Origin: Miscanthus floridulus
Taxonomy: Eukaryota > Streptophyta > Magnoliopsida > Poales > Poaceae
Assembly (NCBI RefSeq): GCF_019320115.1
Contig: NC_089587.1
Location: forward strand, 86,065,410 to 86,129,409
Reading direction: 5' to 3'
DNA length: 64,000 nucleotides
The first letter of the stretch is position 1. The number at the start of each line of letters is the position of its first letter. The notes below the pieces were generated by a model that was given only the letters and a program-made list of their open reading frames with translations, did no database searches and was not told the DNA's origin. The translations under genes and the position numbers were made by a program. This document shows positions 12,548-22,480 of this stretch, in pieces.

Positions 12548-12565
12548 TGGTATCAGAGCGATCGT
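12548..12565 (+). other. Primer-binding site of element C (initiator Met tRNA type)
   Basis: tggtatcagagcgatcg starts three bases after the LTR. The core tggtatcagagc is the widely used plant retrotransposon site complementary to the 3' end of initiator methionine tRNA. Confidence 0.85.
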
Positions 12566-12950
12566 TACAAGGTTTTTGTTGTATTATTTTACAAAAACTT
12601 AAAAAAAATTTGGGATGACTAGATCTAACTTGATAATTTGGTCCAAATTGCTTCTGACTTATCTTGTTTCTTTCTCACCATTCCATATTTGATTAAAAAA
12701 GGTTTTGTGTGGTGGAGTAGTAATATTACTATGCCCTATATAAAAATAAATATTGTTTATGTGCATTATAAACTTTGATGTTTTTGTTCGTAAGAATGAT
12801 TCATGCATCATGAATAATTCACTCATTACTTCCTTCACCTCTTAGTCTGGAGTTGAGTAGTGAGTCTGGTTTGAGGAATATAATCCATCTTAGCTACTTT
12901 TTGGATTTTGATCAAATGGTCTCACTTGAATTAAATTGGCTTCCTACAGT

Positions 12951-13520
12951 ATGGCTCGTGCCAAGATGATGCCCCGTAAGTCCATCGGACCCAAAGCAGT
13001 TCCTTGTCACCAACTTGCCCCTAGAAATGATGGTGCTAGCAGTAGCAGTGCTAGGCCTGATCCCCAGGTAGAGATACTGAGGGTTTCTACAGAGTTAGCA
13101 CAATCTACTAGAGATAGGGCTTTGGATGTTATACAAATAGGAGAATTACAGGGTCAATTGAGGCATCTCACCACCGCGCATAGGAACTACGAATGTATGT
13201 TGGTTCATACGGTGGAGGGACAAAATGAGGCTTGTCATAGGGAAAATGTCGCTAGAGCTAGAACTCATAAGCTAGAATTCTATGTAGAAGATTTAGAAGA
13301 ACATAATACCTATCTACATGAGGAAGTTCATAGGCTTAGCAATCTACTAAATCTGAATCATGAGCCTCAAGCTGATGCCATGGACCCTAGTGTCATCCTT
13401 GCCGATGATGATGAACCAGGAGAGGAAGTGGAAGAAGATCCTAAAGAATTAGTAATGATCGATGAAAGTGATGATGAAGGCGGTAATAATTCCAAAATGG
13501 ATACCGAGCCTGAAGTTTGA
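12951..13520 (+). CDS. Extra ORF of element C upstream of gag: H3-tail-like N-terminus, coiled coil, acidic tail
   Basis: Open reading frame of 189 codons from ATG 12951 (first ATG after the leader) to TGA 13518-13520, with no internal stop. Residues 1-16 read MARAKMMPRKSIGPKA. Aligned without gaps to the histone H3 tail, the residues equivalent to R2, K4, R8, K9, S10, G12, K14 and A15 match in register; a QLA motif follows one residue later than in H3. Residues about 40-140 are rich in Leu, Glu, Arg and His with heptad-like spacing, probably a coiled coil. Residues about 150-189 are strongly acidic. Tekay/Del relatives normally need only gag-pol, so this is an accessory protein. Function unknown; nuclear or chromatin-related action is inference. 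It is the only uninterrupted ORF left in element C. Confidence 0.7.
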   Translation: MARAKMMPRKSIGPKAVPCHQLAPRNDGASSSSARPDPQVEILRVSTELAQSTRDRALDVIQIGELQGQLRHLTTAHRNYECMLVHTVEGQNEACHRENVARARTHKLEFYVEDLEEHNTYLHEEVHRLSNLLNLNHEPQADAMDPSVILADDDEPGEEVEEDPKELVMIDESDDEGGNNSKMDTEPEV

Positions 13521-13696
13521 AGAAATTGAGGAAAAGAGTAGAGTTGTATAATAGTAACTCTAGTTAAGTTATGTAGTTTTGTTTTCGTACTCGTGGGTTT
13601 GTTTGTACAGTAGTAAGCTCTATGTAATGTGTCTAGAGTAAGCTTTGGTACAATTCAATAAAGACATGTGAATAAAGTTTGGTTTGTTATGAGCAG
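13521..13696 (+). other. Spacer between the H3-like ORF and gag, with poly(A)-like and acceptor-like motifs
   Basis: The 176-bp gap holds two AATAAA-like motifs (about 13657 and 13671). It ends in tatgagcag directly before the gag ATG, which resembles a 3' splice site. A similar ttcctacag lies just before the ATG of the upstream ORF (12942-12950). This may allow separate RNAs for the two ORFs; that is inference. Confidence 0.35.
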
Positions 13697-14344
13697 ATGC
13701 GTCGTACGCGGGGTTCGTATGTTCCTAGAACTTCACAAGATGAGGACGGTATTCTAGATCCACCACCAGTTCCAACAAATTTAGCTGATGCTATAACCAC
13801 ACTTGTCAATGTGACGGCCGAAAATTCTCGTTTGCTTCATGAGATGGCTCAGAGTAATCAGAATCAGATGCACGGAAACCGTGGACGCCACCATAACAGA
13901 TAGGAGGCTACATATGTTGATTTCACCGACACAAGACCCCCGGTGTTCACCAAGGCAGATGAACCATTGGAGGCTGATGACTGGCTTCGAACCATGGAAC
14001 AGAAATTTGACCTTATTCCATGTACGGAGTATCAGAAACATGCGTTTGCCGCCCAGCAACTTAGAGGAGCAGCAAGTGCTTGGTGGGCAAACTTAGTGGC
14101 CATGCAACCAGCTGGCATTCCAATAACTTGGGCTGAGTTTCGTATAGCCTTCAGAGCCCATTATATCCCTGAAGGAGTGATGGCTATGAAGTTAGATGAA
14201 TTCCTTGCTTTGAAACAAGGAGATCAAACCATGATGCAGTATGTGGGAAGATTTAATCATCTGTCCCAATATGCATCAGAACATGTCAATACTGATGCCA
14301 AGAAGAAGAAGAAGTGGTTTATGAGAGGCCTGAATACCAAGTTG
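13697..14344 (+). pseudogene. gag: Element C gag, truncated by internal deletion
   Basis: ATG 13697 gives MRRTRGSYVPRTSQDEDG, a Pro-rich segment, an Asn/Gln/His-rich stretch, one stop (TAG 13901), then a clear Retrotrans_gag capsid domain (about 13940-14340: PLEADDWLRTMEQKFDLIP, GAASAWWANL, FRAHYIPEGVMAMKLDEF, MMQYVGRFNHLSQYA). The protein ends abruptly at FMRGLNTKL near 14344. The zinc knuckle, protease and the RT fingers and palm that should follow are missing, and the next readable residues belong to the RT thumb. Confidence 0.85.
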
Positions 14345-15011
14345 TAGTTGATCCTAGCAAAGTGAAGGATGTGCTTGATTAGAAACCGCCAGCCACAGTT
14401 CATCAAGTTTGGAGTTTTCTGGGATTGGCAGGGTATTACCGTCGGTTTATTCCAGATTTCTCAAAAATATCAAAGTCCATAACTGAATTGTTGAAGAACC
14501 AAGTTAAGTTTGTCTAGTCATCAGATTGTGAGAAGGCTTTCCAAACTTTGAAGAGACTGTTGACTACTGCACCAGTGTTAGCCCAACCTGATATCGAGAA
14601 GCCGTTTGAGGTTTATTGTGATGCTTCAGGTATTGGTATTGGATGTGTATTGATGCAAGAAGACTGAGTCATTGCTTATGCATCTAGGCAACTTAAGCAA
14701 CATGAAGAACACTATCCGACTCATGACTTGGAGTTAGCAGCTGTGGTTCATGCTCTGAAGATTTGGCAGCATTACCTGCTTGGTAATACGTGCCATATGT
14801 ATACAGACCACAAGAGCTTAAAGTATATCTTTACTCAGTCAGAGTTGAACATGCGACAAAGAAGATGGTTAGAACTGATTAAGGATTATGATTTGGAAGT
14901 ACATTATCACCCTGGTAAAGCAAATGTAGTTGCAGATGCTCTCAGTCGCAAAAGTTATTGTAATTGTCTGGCAGTGAAAACAATGGGTTTGACTTTATGT
15001 CAAGAAATGGA
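14345..15011 (+). pseudogene. Element C RT thumb and RNase H remnant (5' side of D insertion)
   Basis: The sequence jumps from gag into VVDPSKVKDVLD then FLGLAGYYRRFIPDFSKISK (RT connection) and a classical RNase [14 protein letters not shown] (catalytic Asp near 14620), [14 protein letters not shown] (Glu), [12 protein letters not shown] (Asp, about 14800), then NVVADALSR. Three in-frame stops (14380, 14515, 14665). At 15011 the frame is cut by element D and resumes exactly at 29071 once one copy of the atgga duplication is discounted. The YxDD-containing palm is absent. Confidence 0.88.
15007..15011. repeat. Target-site duplication of element D (atgga), left copy
   Basis: atgga before the D LTR and again at 29066-29070 after the other D LTR. 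A perfect match; the host pol frame is restored when one copy is removed. Confidence 0.92.
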
Positions 15012-16378
15012 TGTTGACACAAAATGTGACACACTGTGCCTCACACACAGCAAGCCGGAAAGCATGGCTTCAATTGGGTCCTTGGGTGCTTAGTGATCTG
15101 GAAACGTGCCAGTCAGTTTGACCTAAAAAAACTAACAAGGGATAAAACAGTTAAATGCCAAACCAGAACATGTCGGGTGAGACCAGACAGTTCCATATAT
15201 ATGGCCCTGAAGCCACTTACAACGACATACAGCTATAGGAAGCTGTCTGCCAACAAGTTTATAAACCATTCAGCTAATCGTAAGACGAGCACACGTAAAG
15301 ATCCGATTGCCGAATGCATGTGCATGGGAAGACATGTTTGAACAAGTGAAATTAATTATGAGTTAATGCATAACCAAGCTCAGCAGTCCAGCCGAGTTGG
15401 GGTCCATGAAGAAGGAACATGCAAATAAACACGATTAAACTAATCTAAAACCTACATCTGCCGCACGACACCTAGTTTCATTAAAGCTTAAACGTAATTA
15501 ACCTGCATGAACCCACGACATGTGACAATCTAGATTAAAATAATTCAGCCATTATGAGCATGTTATCTATTTGCAAAGGTAATATGAAAAGCAATGATCA
15601 TTGAAGCGCGAATAAAACCATAAGAGAGGGCCGAACAATATCAATCTAGATTGGGCAGAAGTGTAGTTACAAATATATAGAATATTTAAAACATGCAACA
15701 CAGGATAACTTAATGAATCTATTTAGATTTTGCCGTATCTAATAGAGCCGAATAACTGTCTTGCTTTTACTAAGCATATTGAGCAAATGCCTGCCGCACG
15801 GTATCTACTCATAAACAAAGCATAAGCAAAGACTTCTTGATTGTCAAGCAAAGATCCGCCGCACGATCATTGAAAACAAACAAGACTACTTGCATCATGT
15901 CTAAATCCACCGCATGATACTAAACATGATAACAAGGTTGTCGGAACTTACGGAGGTCAACAGATCGATGACTCCTCTCGAAGAACTCGACGACACGACA
16001 AAAGGACTCAAAAGTTGGCACGGGGCCGGTTGTATTGATTTGGTTGTGAACCCCCATTACAATGGTCGAGGGCCAATATTTATACCCTAGACAAAACACG
16101 AGTCCTAAAAGACTACGATTTACAAAGGAAATCTTAAATAAACTTGGAAACTACGATTCCTTGCCCTAAACTCTCAGAGTCCTTTATTATTACAACTTTC
16201 ATCTTTTCGATCGGCTTTGCCTAGCCATCTTCTGCTTTCCCGAATGGAGTCACCACCTTCTGAAGTAACCGACTGCACAAGCATTAGCCGACCGCTCGTT
16301 TTGTTTGCCGAATATCCTTCTTCCCGCATGCGGGTCCACCTGTCATCCTCCAGAGTCGACCAAAATCCAGTGTTAACA
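15012..16378 (-). repeat. Element D 3' LTR (1367 bp)
   Basis: On the - strand it starts tgttaacactgg and ends gtgtcaaca. It pairs with 27700-29065. A TATA box (tataaata on the - strand) lies at 16077-16084. Short Met-initiated ORFs inside are not conserved as proteins. Confidence 0.92.
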
Positions 16379-16390
16379 CATGCCCCCTCA
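16379..16390 (-). other. Polypurine tract of element D
   Basis: The - strand reads tgagggggcatg immediately before the 3' LTR start. This purine run primes plus-strand DNA synthesis. Confidence 0.7.
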
Positions 16391-16527
16391 ATTTCGGGAT
16401 AAAAGTTGTTTTATTCTGAAATTGACCACAAGCTCCTTCTTCCTCCTAGGTCAGCACCGTTCAACACCATAGCCGCTGTCCAAAATTCAAGCTTTCAGTG
16501 CAACCTCGGACCCACTTCGAATCTTCA

Positions 16528-19500
16528 ATGGCGACCCAGGATGAAATTCCAGAGGTAAACTTCACTTATATTCGGCAATTTCCACTCGATCTTCCCGTTC
16601 TTCTTTTGGCTTATTCCTCTTTGACTTTCAATCACCCTTTAAAGGAATACAAGAATCAGATTTTGATCCCCTATGCTGCCAACCCCGATTCCTATTTCCT
16701 CGGCCCAATGGGAAATCCTGACCCTTTTGAAATTATCGAGAAGGAAACCCAAAGAATCCCTTTCAAATCTGGGATCACCTTGCCAAACCGATGGCCAAAC
16801 ACTGTTCAAGAATTGGCCATTTCCCCCAATCGCTGGATGGCGGAATTGGTACAGGAGAATGCTGGAGAAAAGCAGCAGCCATTGGGAAAGTCAAGACATC
16901 AGTCATTGTCTGGAATTATCCTTAGCAGAAACACCTAGAAATGATTCCCTTTTGATAGCAGCTTCCCATTTTTGGTCTGACACCATTAATGCCTTCATTT
17001 TCGGCCATGGTATGATGACCATCACTCTAGCCGACGTGTTCATGATGACTGGCTTGAACATGTCACTACCAGTATACCCTTATAAGTATAAGAGCAAAAG
17101 TAATCAAAGAGCCGTCAGCTCCAGATGTGGATGGGTCAAATACATCCAGAACTACATGAATGCATCTGGCACCATCTCTGACAAAGAATTGAAAGCCTTC
17201 ATGAATATGTGGCTATGCAGATTCATCTTCTGTGGAAAATCCAATGAACCAACCTTGAATCACATGGTGATGGCTGAAGACTTAGCTGTAGGCACTCAGA
17301 TCCCACTAGGCAAATATCTCTTAGGGTCTGTTTATCATATGATGCATCAGATTACTCTTCAGATGCGCCAAGGTGGAGAAATCTCTTGTGTGAATGGTCC
17401 CTGGTGGCTAATTCAAATGTGGCTCCAGCTATACATGCATCAGATAACCTCTGTGAGCCTCTTCAATCTAAGTTTTCCTTCAGTTAACTATGCTGAAGGC
17501 AGTACAAGCAAAGGTTAAGGCTTGTCAGACTTATGGGGAAGCAGCATCATCTATCAGCATTGACATAGACATCGGTCATTTCTTCAAGCTGTTTTTCAAA
17601 GGATTCGGCAATGTGCTCTGGTTTCCTTATAGAGAAAATGAAAATTTGACCTTGCCCTGCAAGTTTAGCTATGAAATTGGTTGTTCAGGTCAAGAATCCA
17701 CGGAGATCTTCAACTCCTTTATCAAACCTTGCACTCTGCCAGCCGAATTTCATCATGGGAGGTTAGTGCAGTCCACCTATGAATTCTACTATCCAAATAT
17801 GGTGGCTAGACAATTAGGATGTGGCCAGTTGCCCCCAAGATTCCTCTTCTCAACAATCATAAAGTCAAGGGAAGTAATAACAGAAAGAATGGAAGCCAAG
17901 AAAATCTTTGAATTAGGATGGGAATTGCCAACATACGAACCATCTCCATTTGGGCTAATAGATGTTGCTCATCCCTTCTTTGTCTCTTGGTGGCAAGAAT
18001 GGCATGCTCATATCTTCAATATATCAGTTCATCCTTTATGCAAAAACTTGCAGCCCGATTTTACTTCTGATAGTGAGGTAATTTCATTATGCTCATCATT
18101 TCCTGCTCTTGAATTCACTTCTTATTTTAACATCTGGTTATGCACAGGATCTTGAGTCTACTCCCCCAGCCAAAGCAATCCAGTACTATTCGGCTGGTCC
18201 CAAGCCTGCTCTAGGATTTGATGCTCCAAAATTAAAGGAATTCATGAAAACTCCTGCAACTTTGGATTCAGTACCTTTAAAGGCACTCATGAGAACTCCT
18301 GCTACTTCAGCTGCTGCATCTTTTATTCTCTATCAGGTTAACAACCCCACTTAGCAGTAAACTTGACCACCTCTACATTCATTACTTCCATTGCAGCCAC
18401 AAGTCGAAATTCCCAGACTAGGCAATACCTCAGCACCTGTAAAACCAACCCCTGAAGTTTCTACCGAAAATGAAGAAATCCATGACAGTGAAGCTTCAGA
18501 GACTCATGAAGCTGAAGGTTCAAAGGCTCATAAATCTGATGAGACTATAGGTAACATCGTTCAACCAATTCTCATTTTTCTCCCCCTTTTTTTTTAAATA
18601 ACATCTATCCCTTATGCTCATTATCATTTACTTTATTGAGAATAGATGAAATCTTAGATGAACTGGTAAGGGAAACTTCTCCTGATCAAGCTCCAAACCC
18701 ATCCCTTCTGAACCTTCAGCCAAGTCCTCCTAGCAAGCTCAGGGTATAACCCATCCTGATGATCAATCAGTTCAGCAGGTAATGCCTTGTCTTACACTAT
18801 ATTTTAGCAAATTCACCCAATCGGCTAACACCTCGTTTTCTTCTCTTTTCTTTAGAAGAACATCACTAAACCGACCACCAGCTACTCCTTCTCTATTGAG
18901 GACTATATCATTGAGAAAGGTGAAGAGATTACTTCTCAACAAACCTTATCGCTGGAAAATCAAGGCTCGGCTAAAAGAGGTGATCATTCTGCTGAACAAG
19001 GATACCATTAGTCTGGTTCAGGATGTAGACCAGATAAGAGACCTCCTTGAACTCATTGATCAAGATATCCCTTCTGCTCTCAAGGCCCCCCTAGAATCTA
19101 CAGCCCATCTTGATGACCACTTTGCCATGGTGAGAAGGGCAACCAAGAACATATCTTCGAGGGCCGCTTTGCAGAAGGATAGATCTTTGAAGAAGCTGGA
19201 GATTAAAGATCTTCACTCTCATATCCAGACTACAAGAAATTCCTTGACAACCTTGGAGCCTGAACTGAAAGCCATGGAGGATGAAAAAAGCAGACTAGAA
19301 GCTCAACTAGCCGAACTGAATGCCACAATTCAGTCTCACAGGGCCCATATAGCTAATTTGCCGAAGAACATAGAAGCAGCTTCACTAAAGATAACTTCGA
19401 CCATCAAAGAAGATCAGCAAATCAAAACTAAGTTATCCAGCATCCAGAGTTCTGAAGATGAGGATCAGAAAGTGCTAGATAATGTTAGCCGAATCAGGAC

Positions 19501-19540
19501 TGAAGCCATAGAGGCAATCAATCAGCTTCTGAACAAGTAG
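16528..19540 (+). pseudogene. Antisense gene 1 of element D: plant mobile domain (PMD)-like protein, five exons
   Basis: Lies on the strand opposite to D gag-pol. ATG 16528 (MATQDEIPEV). The first exon holds a plant-mobile-domain-like region (about 16900-17450: LLIAASHFWSDTINAFIFGHGMM..., TLADVFMMTGLN, then a WLCRFIFCGKSNEPTLNH segment), known from aminotransferase-like plant mobile domain proteins and some retrotransposons. Four short GT-AG introns can be placed at 18078-18147, 18337-18396, 18551-18645 and 18779-18855; each restores or keeps the frame. The last exon encodes a long coiled coil ending INQLLNK at 19540. One-base frame changes near 16890, 17490, 18740 and 19000 break it. Role unknown. 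It is not a capture of an isolated host exon, because related antisense genes recur in A, B and E. Confidence 0.75.
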
Positions 19541-19904
19541 ACATTGGGCTTGTAATAAACTTAAGTGTGATATCCTCTGTCCCTTGATCAATCAACTTTA
19601 TGTTTACATATTTTTATTCGTTCGAAAAAGCAATCGGCCATTTTCCCTTAAATTACTCAATTAGAATGTAGCCGATTGTCTCCATTCTTCCAATAGCCGA
19701 ACGAATCCTAATTTAAATGTTGTGAGGGTATAGCCGAACAATGCTGGCTCCAACAAATCAGGGAGATAGTCGAACGACGTCCGACTTAATCCATGCCTGG
19801 CCCAGCCCAGTAGCGGCCCAGCTGAAAGGGAAAAACCCTACTCCATCGTTCGGCATTCTCGCCCCACGACTCCGTGGAATTCGCCACGATTCTTCGCTTC
19901 GGCT

Positions 19905-19914
19905 TATAAATAGA
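19905..19914 (+). promoter_or_regulatory. TATA box of antisense gene 2 of element D
   Basis: tataaataga matches the plant TATA consensus and lies 121 bp before ATG 20026, on the strand opposite to the retrotransposon genes. Upstream (19797-19822) are repeated GGCCCA/GCCCAG motifs like those in plant proximal promoters. A CT-rich leader follows. Confidence 0.65.
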
Positions 19915-20025
19915 CCCTTTCGTTAGCCTTCATCGCTATCTCCGTTTTAGCGTTCTCACATCTGTCTCCTCCACTTCCTTTGTTCGATTCATTCTAGAAG
20001 AAAACCCTAACCTCCACCAAAGCAA

Positions 20026-20900
20026 ATGGCGAACAGTGGCGACCGTGGCAAGCGTCCTGCTGACGGAGAGGCGGAAGGAAGCAGAGCATCGCGCTGCCGG
20101 CGCCGTGGGTACGATTCGGCTTTTTGCCCCCTTGCGATTTTCTTGTTCATCTCTTAGTTTCGATTTTTTCTTCCTCATTCATCAGGATAAGGGTCATCAG
20201 CTCCAGCCAATATCATCTCCTTCCTCCGGCGACAGCAGCTCAACCGGGAACTCCATCATCCGGCTCTTCCGGATCCTCCAGCTCTTCAAGCTCCTATCAC
20301 TCCAATCCTTGGGGCCCGGCGGAACCAGCAGATGCACACCATCCATACTCTCACGAGGAAGCGCTCAAGTTTCGCCAGGAGAGGGACGAGGCCCGGGAGG
20401 AGCTAGGCGACGTCTCCAAGAAATTCGGCATCGAGCAAGCCGAATGGGAGGACCAGCGGAAGCAACTCTGCGACGCCATCACCGGTTTGATATCTTCATT
20501 TGGTTTTATCATTCTGGCTTCCCCCGCTTGCTGACCCATTTTTTTCTTTTCTGCCCAGCTCTTTCTGCGGAGAATGACCGCCTGAAGGCGGCGGCGAACA
20601 AGGTTGCCGACAAGGTGAATGCCCAGGGGAAGACATCCGAGGCACGCCTTGATGCTGTGGACGGCCGTATTGATCAGGCCAGTCATCCAAGGTGTGCACC
20701 TTGGCGTTTCTCTCGGGCTGGCGGCAATGACCTCCCGAACCAACGAAGACTATTCCTTCCAGCCAGTCGGCTTCGCTGGAGGACGCCCGGACGAGATCGA
20801 CGACATCGATGAGCGTCTGGAGGTCTACGATGATCATGCCGCCGCCCTTGCCGAATCCACAAACCCCCAGTCCGTCCTCAACAAGTTATTTGAGGAGTAG
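20026..20900 (+). pseudogene. Antisense gene 2 of element D: Ser-rich, coiled-coil protein, three exons
   Basis: ATG 20026 (MANSGDRGKRPADGEAEGSR). Two GT-AG introns, 20109-20185 and 20485-20558, join exons in frame. The product has a basic start, a Ser/Gly-rich stretch (about 20240-20310), then a coiled coil from EEALKFRQERDEAREELGD to LSAENDRLKAAANKVADKV. A one-base frame change near 20683 is needed to reach the C-terminal segment (VIQGVHLGVSLGLAAMTSR ... IDDIDERLEVYDDHAAALAES), which ends at 20900. With that shift it is roughly 235 residues. The end resembles in layout the C-terminus of the A antisense gene. A near-consensus TATA box upstream suggests independent transcription. Function unknown. 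Confidence 0.7.
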
Positions 20901-21167
20901 TTTGTATTAGGATGGACTTCTATAAATAATCTTGTCTTTTGGAAGAATACTTATTTCTTTGATTCTTTTCGGCAAAATTCTGCCTGCGACCGTCAGAAAA
21001 ATGCTGAAAACCCCCGGTCTTGCATAAACATTCTTGTGCTAGAGGCGATGCAAACTGCATCGGCTATTTTGTGCTAAAGGCGATATGAACAATATCGGCT
21101 ATTCTCAGTCTTATCTTTTTCTTAGGCTAAAGGCGATTTTCCCTTTATCGGCTTTTCTGATCTACAT
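20901..21167. other. Element D spacer with three hairpin-like repeats
   Basis: No gene. Between 21041 and 21155 the pattern aggcgat-(spacer)-atcggct occurs three times. In two copies the arms extend (gatgca/tgcatc and gatat/atatc), so each could fold as a small hairpin. This lies between the convergent ends of antisense gene 2 and the D pol gene. It may act in 3' end formation, but that is inference. Confidence 0.4.
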
Positions 21168-22480
21168 TCATGAACCAACCTCAACACTGGGGTAATATTT
21201 CTTAAGAAATCTTCCATTGATAGCTCTGGTAAACTCCTCCCCAAATAAAGTCTTCAATATGTATGCATTGCCAGGTACACATTCTACTATTCGGAAAGGA
21301 CCTTCCCAATTTGGAGACCATTTGCCGAACGCTCTATCCTTTGCTCCAACTGGCAATATAGTTTTCCAAACCAAGTCTCCTTCTGCGAATTGCTTCAGCC
21401 TAACCCTTTTGTTATAATACTTGGCAACGCGTATTTTATTTTTCTCAATATTTCCAATGCCTTGAGACGAATCAAATGTAAATCTTCCAATTCATCCATC
21501 ATCAGATTCTTATAATCTTCTTCTACCAATTCTTTCTGTAACACAACTCGCCTTGAACCTGACCGTAATTCCCATGGTAATACAGCATGATGCCCATAAA
21601 CCAGTTCATAGGGAGACGTTTGAAGTGGACCCATGACAAGCCATTCGGTAAGCCCACAATGCTTCATTAAGAACCAAGTGCCATCTCCTTGGTTTTTCAT
21701 CAATCTTCTTCTGGATGATTTTAATCATAATCTTATTTGATGCTTCTGCCTGACCATTAGCTTGTGCATAATAAGGAGAAGAATTATACAACTTAATCCC
21801 CATATCTTTGGCAAAATCACAGAATTCTGAAGAAGTAAACTGAGTTCCTTGATCAGTTGTTATAGTTTGAGGAATCCCGAATCTGTGAATTATATGTTCC
21901 TTAACAAAACTGATCATATTCTCTGACGTTACCTTCTTCAAAGGGATAGCTTCAACCCACTTGGTGAAATAATCCGTGGCCAAGAGTACAAATTTGTGTC
22001 CCTTACTAGAAGGAGGATTGATCTGACCAATTAAATCTATACCCCATCCTCTGAACGGCCAAGGCTTGATTATGGGATTCATAGCAGATGCTGGAACTTT
22101 TTGAATATTGCCGAATTTTTGACAATTGTGACACCCTTTGTAATATTCAAAACAATCCTCCAACATAGTCGGCCAAAAATAACCAGTTCTCCTAATTATC
22201 CACTTCATTCGATAAGCTGACTGGTGTGCACCACACAATCCTTCGTGAACCTCATACATCACTTTCTTGGCCTCTTCTTGACTTAAACATTTTAGCAATA
22301 CTCCATCGATGGACTTGTAATATAACTGATCATCAAGGAACACAAATTTGAGAGCTTTGTACCTGAGTTTTCGGGAAACTTTTTGAGATGGACCTTTCAG
22401 ATAATTGGTAATTTCGTATCTCCAATCACCATCTACTTGATCAGTATTTAAAACACCTTCTTCTATAGCAAAAACCTTCC
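21168..22480 (-). pseudogene. Element D integrase, DDE intact but frameshifted
   Basis: - strand, downstream of RNase H. The zinc-binding module (HEGLCGAH ... CHNC, about 22260-22130) is present. In the core, the first Asp is in LLATDYFTKW, the second in ITTDQGTQF and the Glu in NGQAEASNK, so the triad is intact. A GKWSPNWEGPF segment near 21320 is the C-terminal GPF/Y-type module, and the protein ends at 21168. Frame changes are needed near 22460, 21640 and 21430. No other stops are evident, which fits a young element with small indels. Confidence 0.85.

Noticed and set aside
12548..12565. A tRNA fragment or tRNA gene
   Set aside because: Only the 3' complement of a tRNA is present and it sits next to the LTR, so it is a primer-binding site.
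16528..20900. The two + strand genes in D as independent host genes
   Set aside because: They lie between D's polypurine tract and the end of its pol gene, fully inside its LTRs. Related antisense genes occupy the same position in A, B and E.
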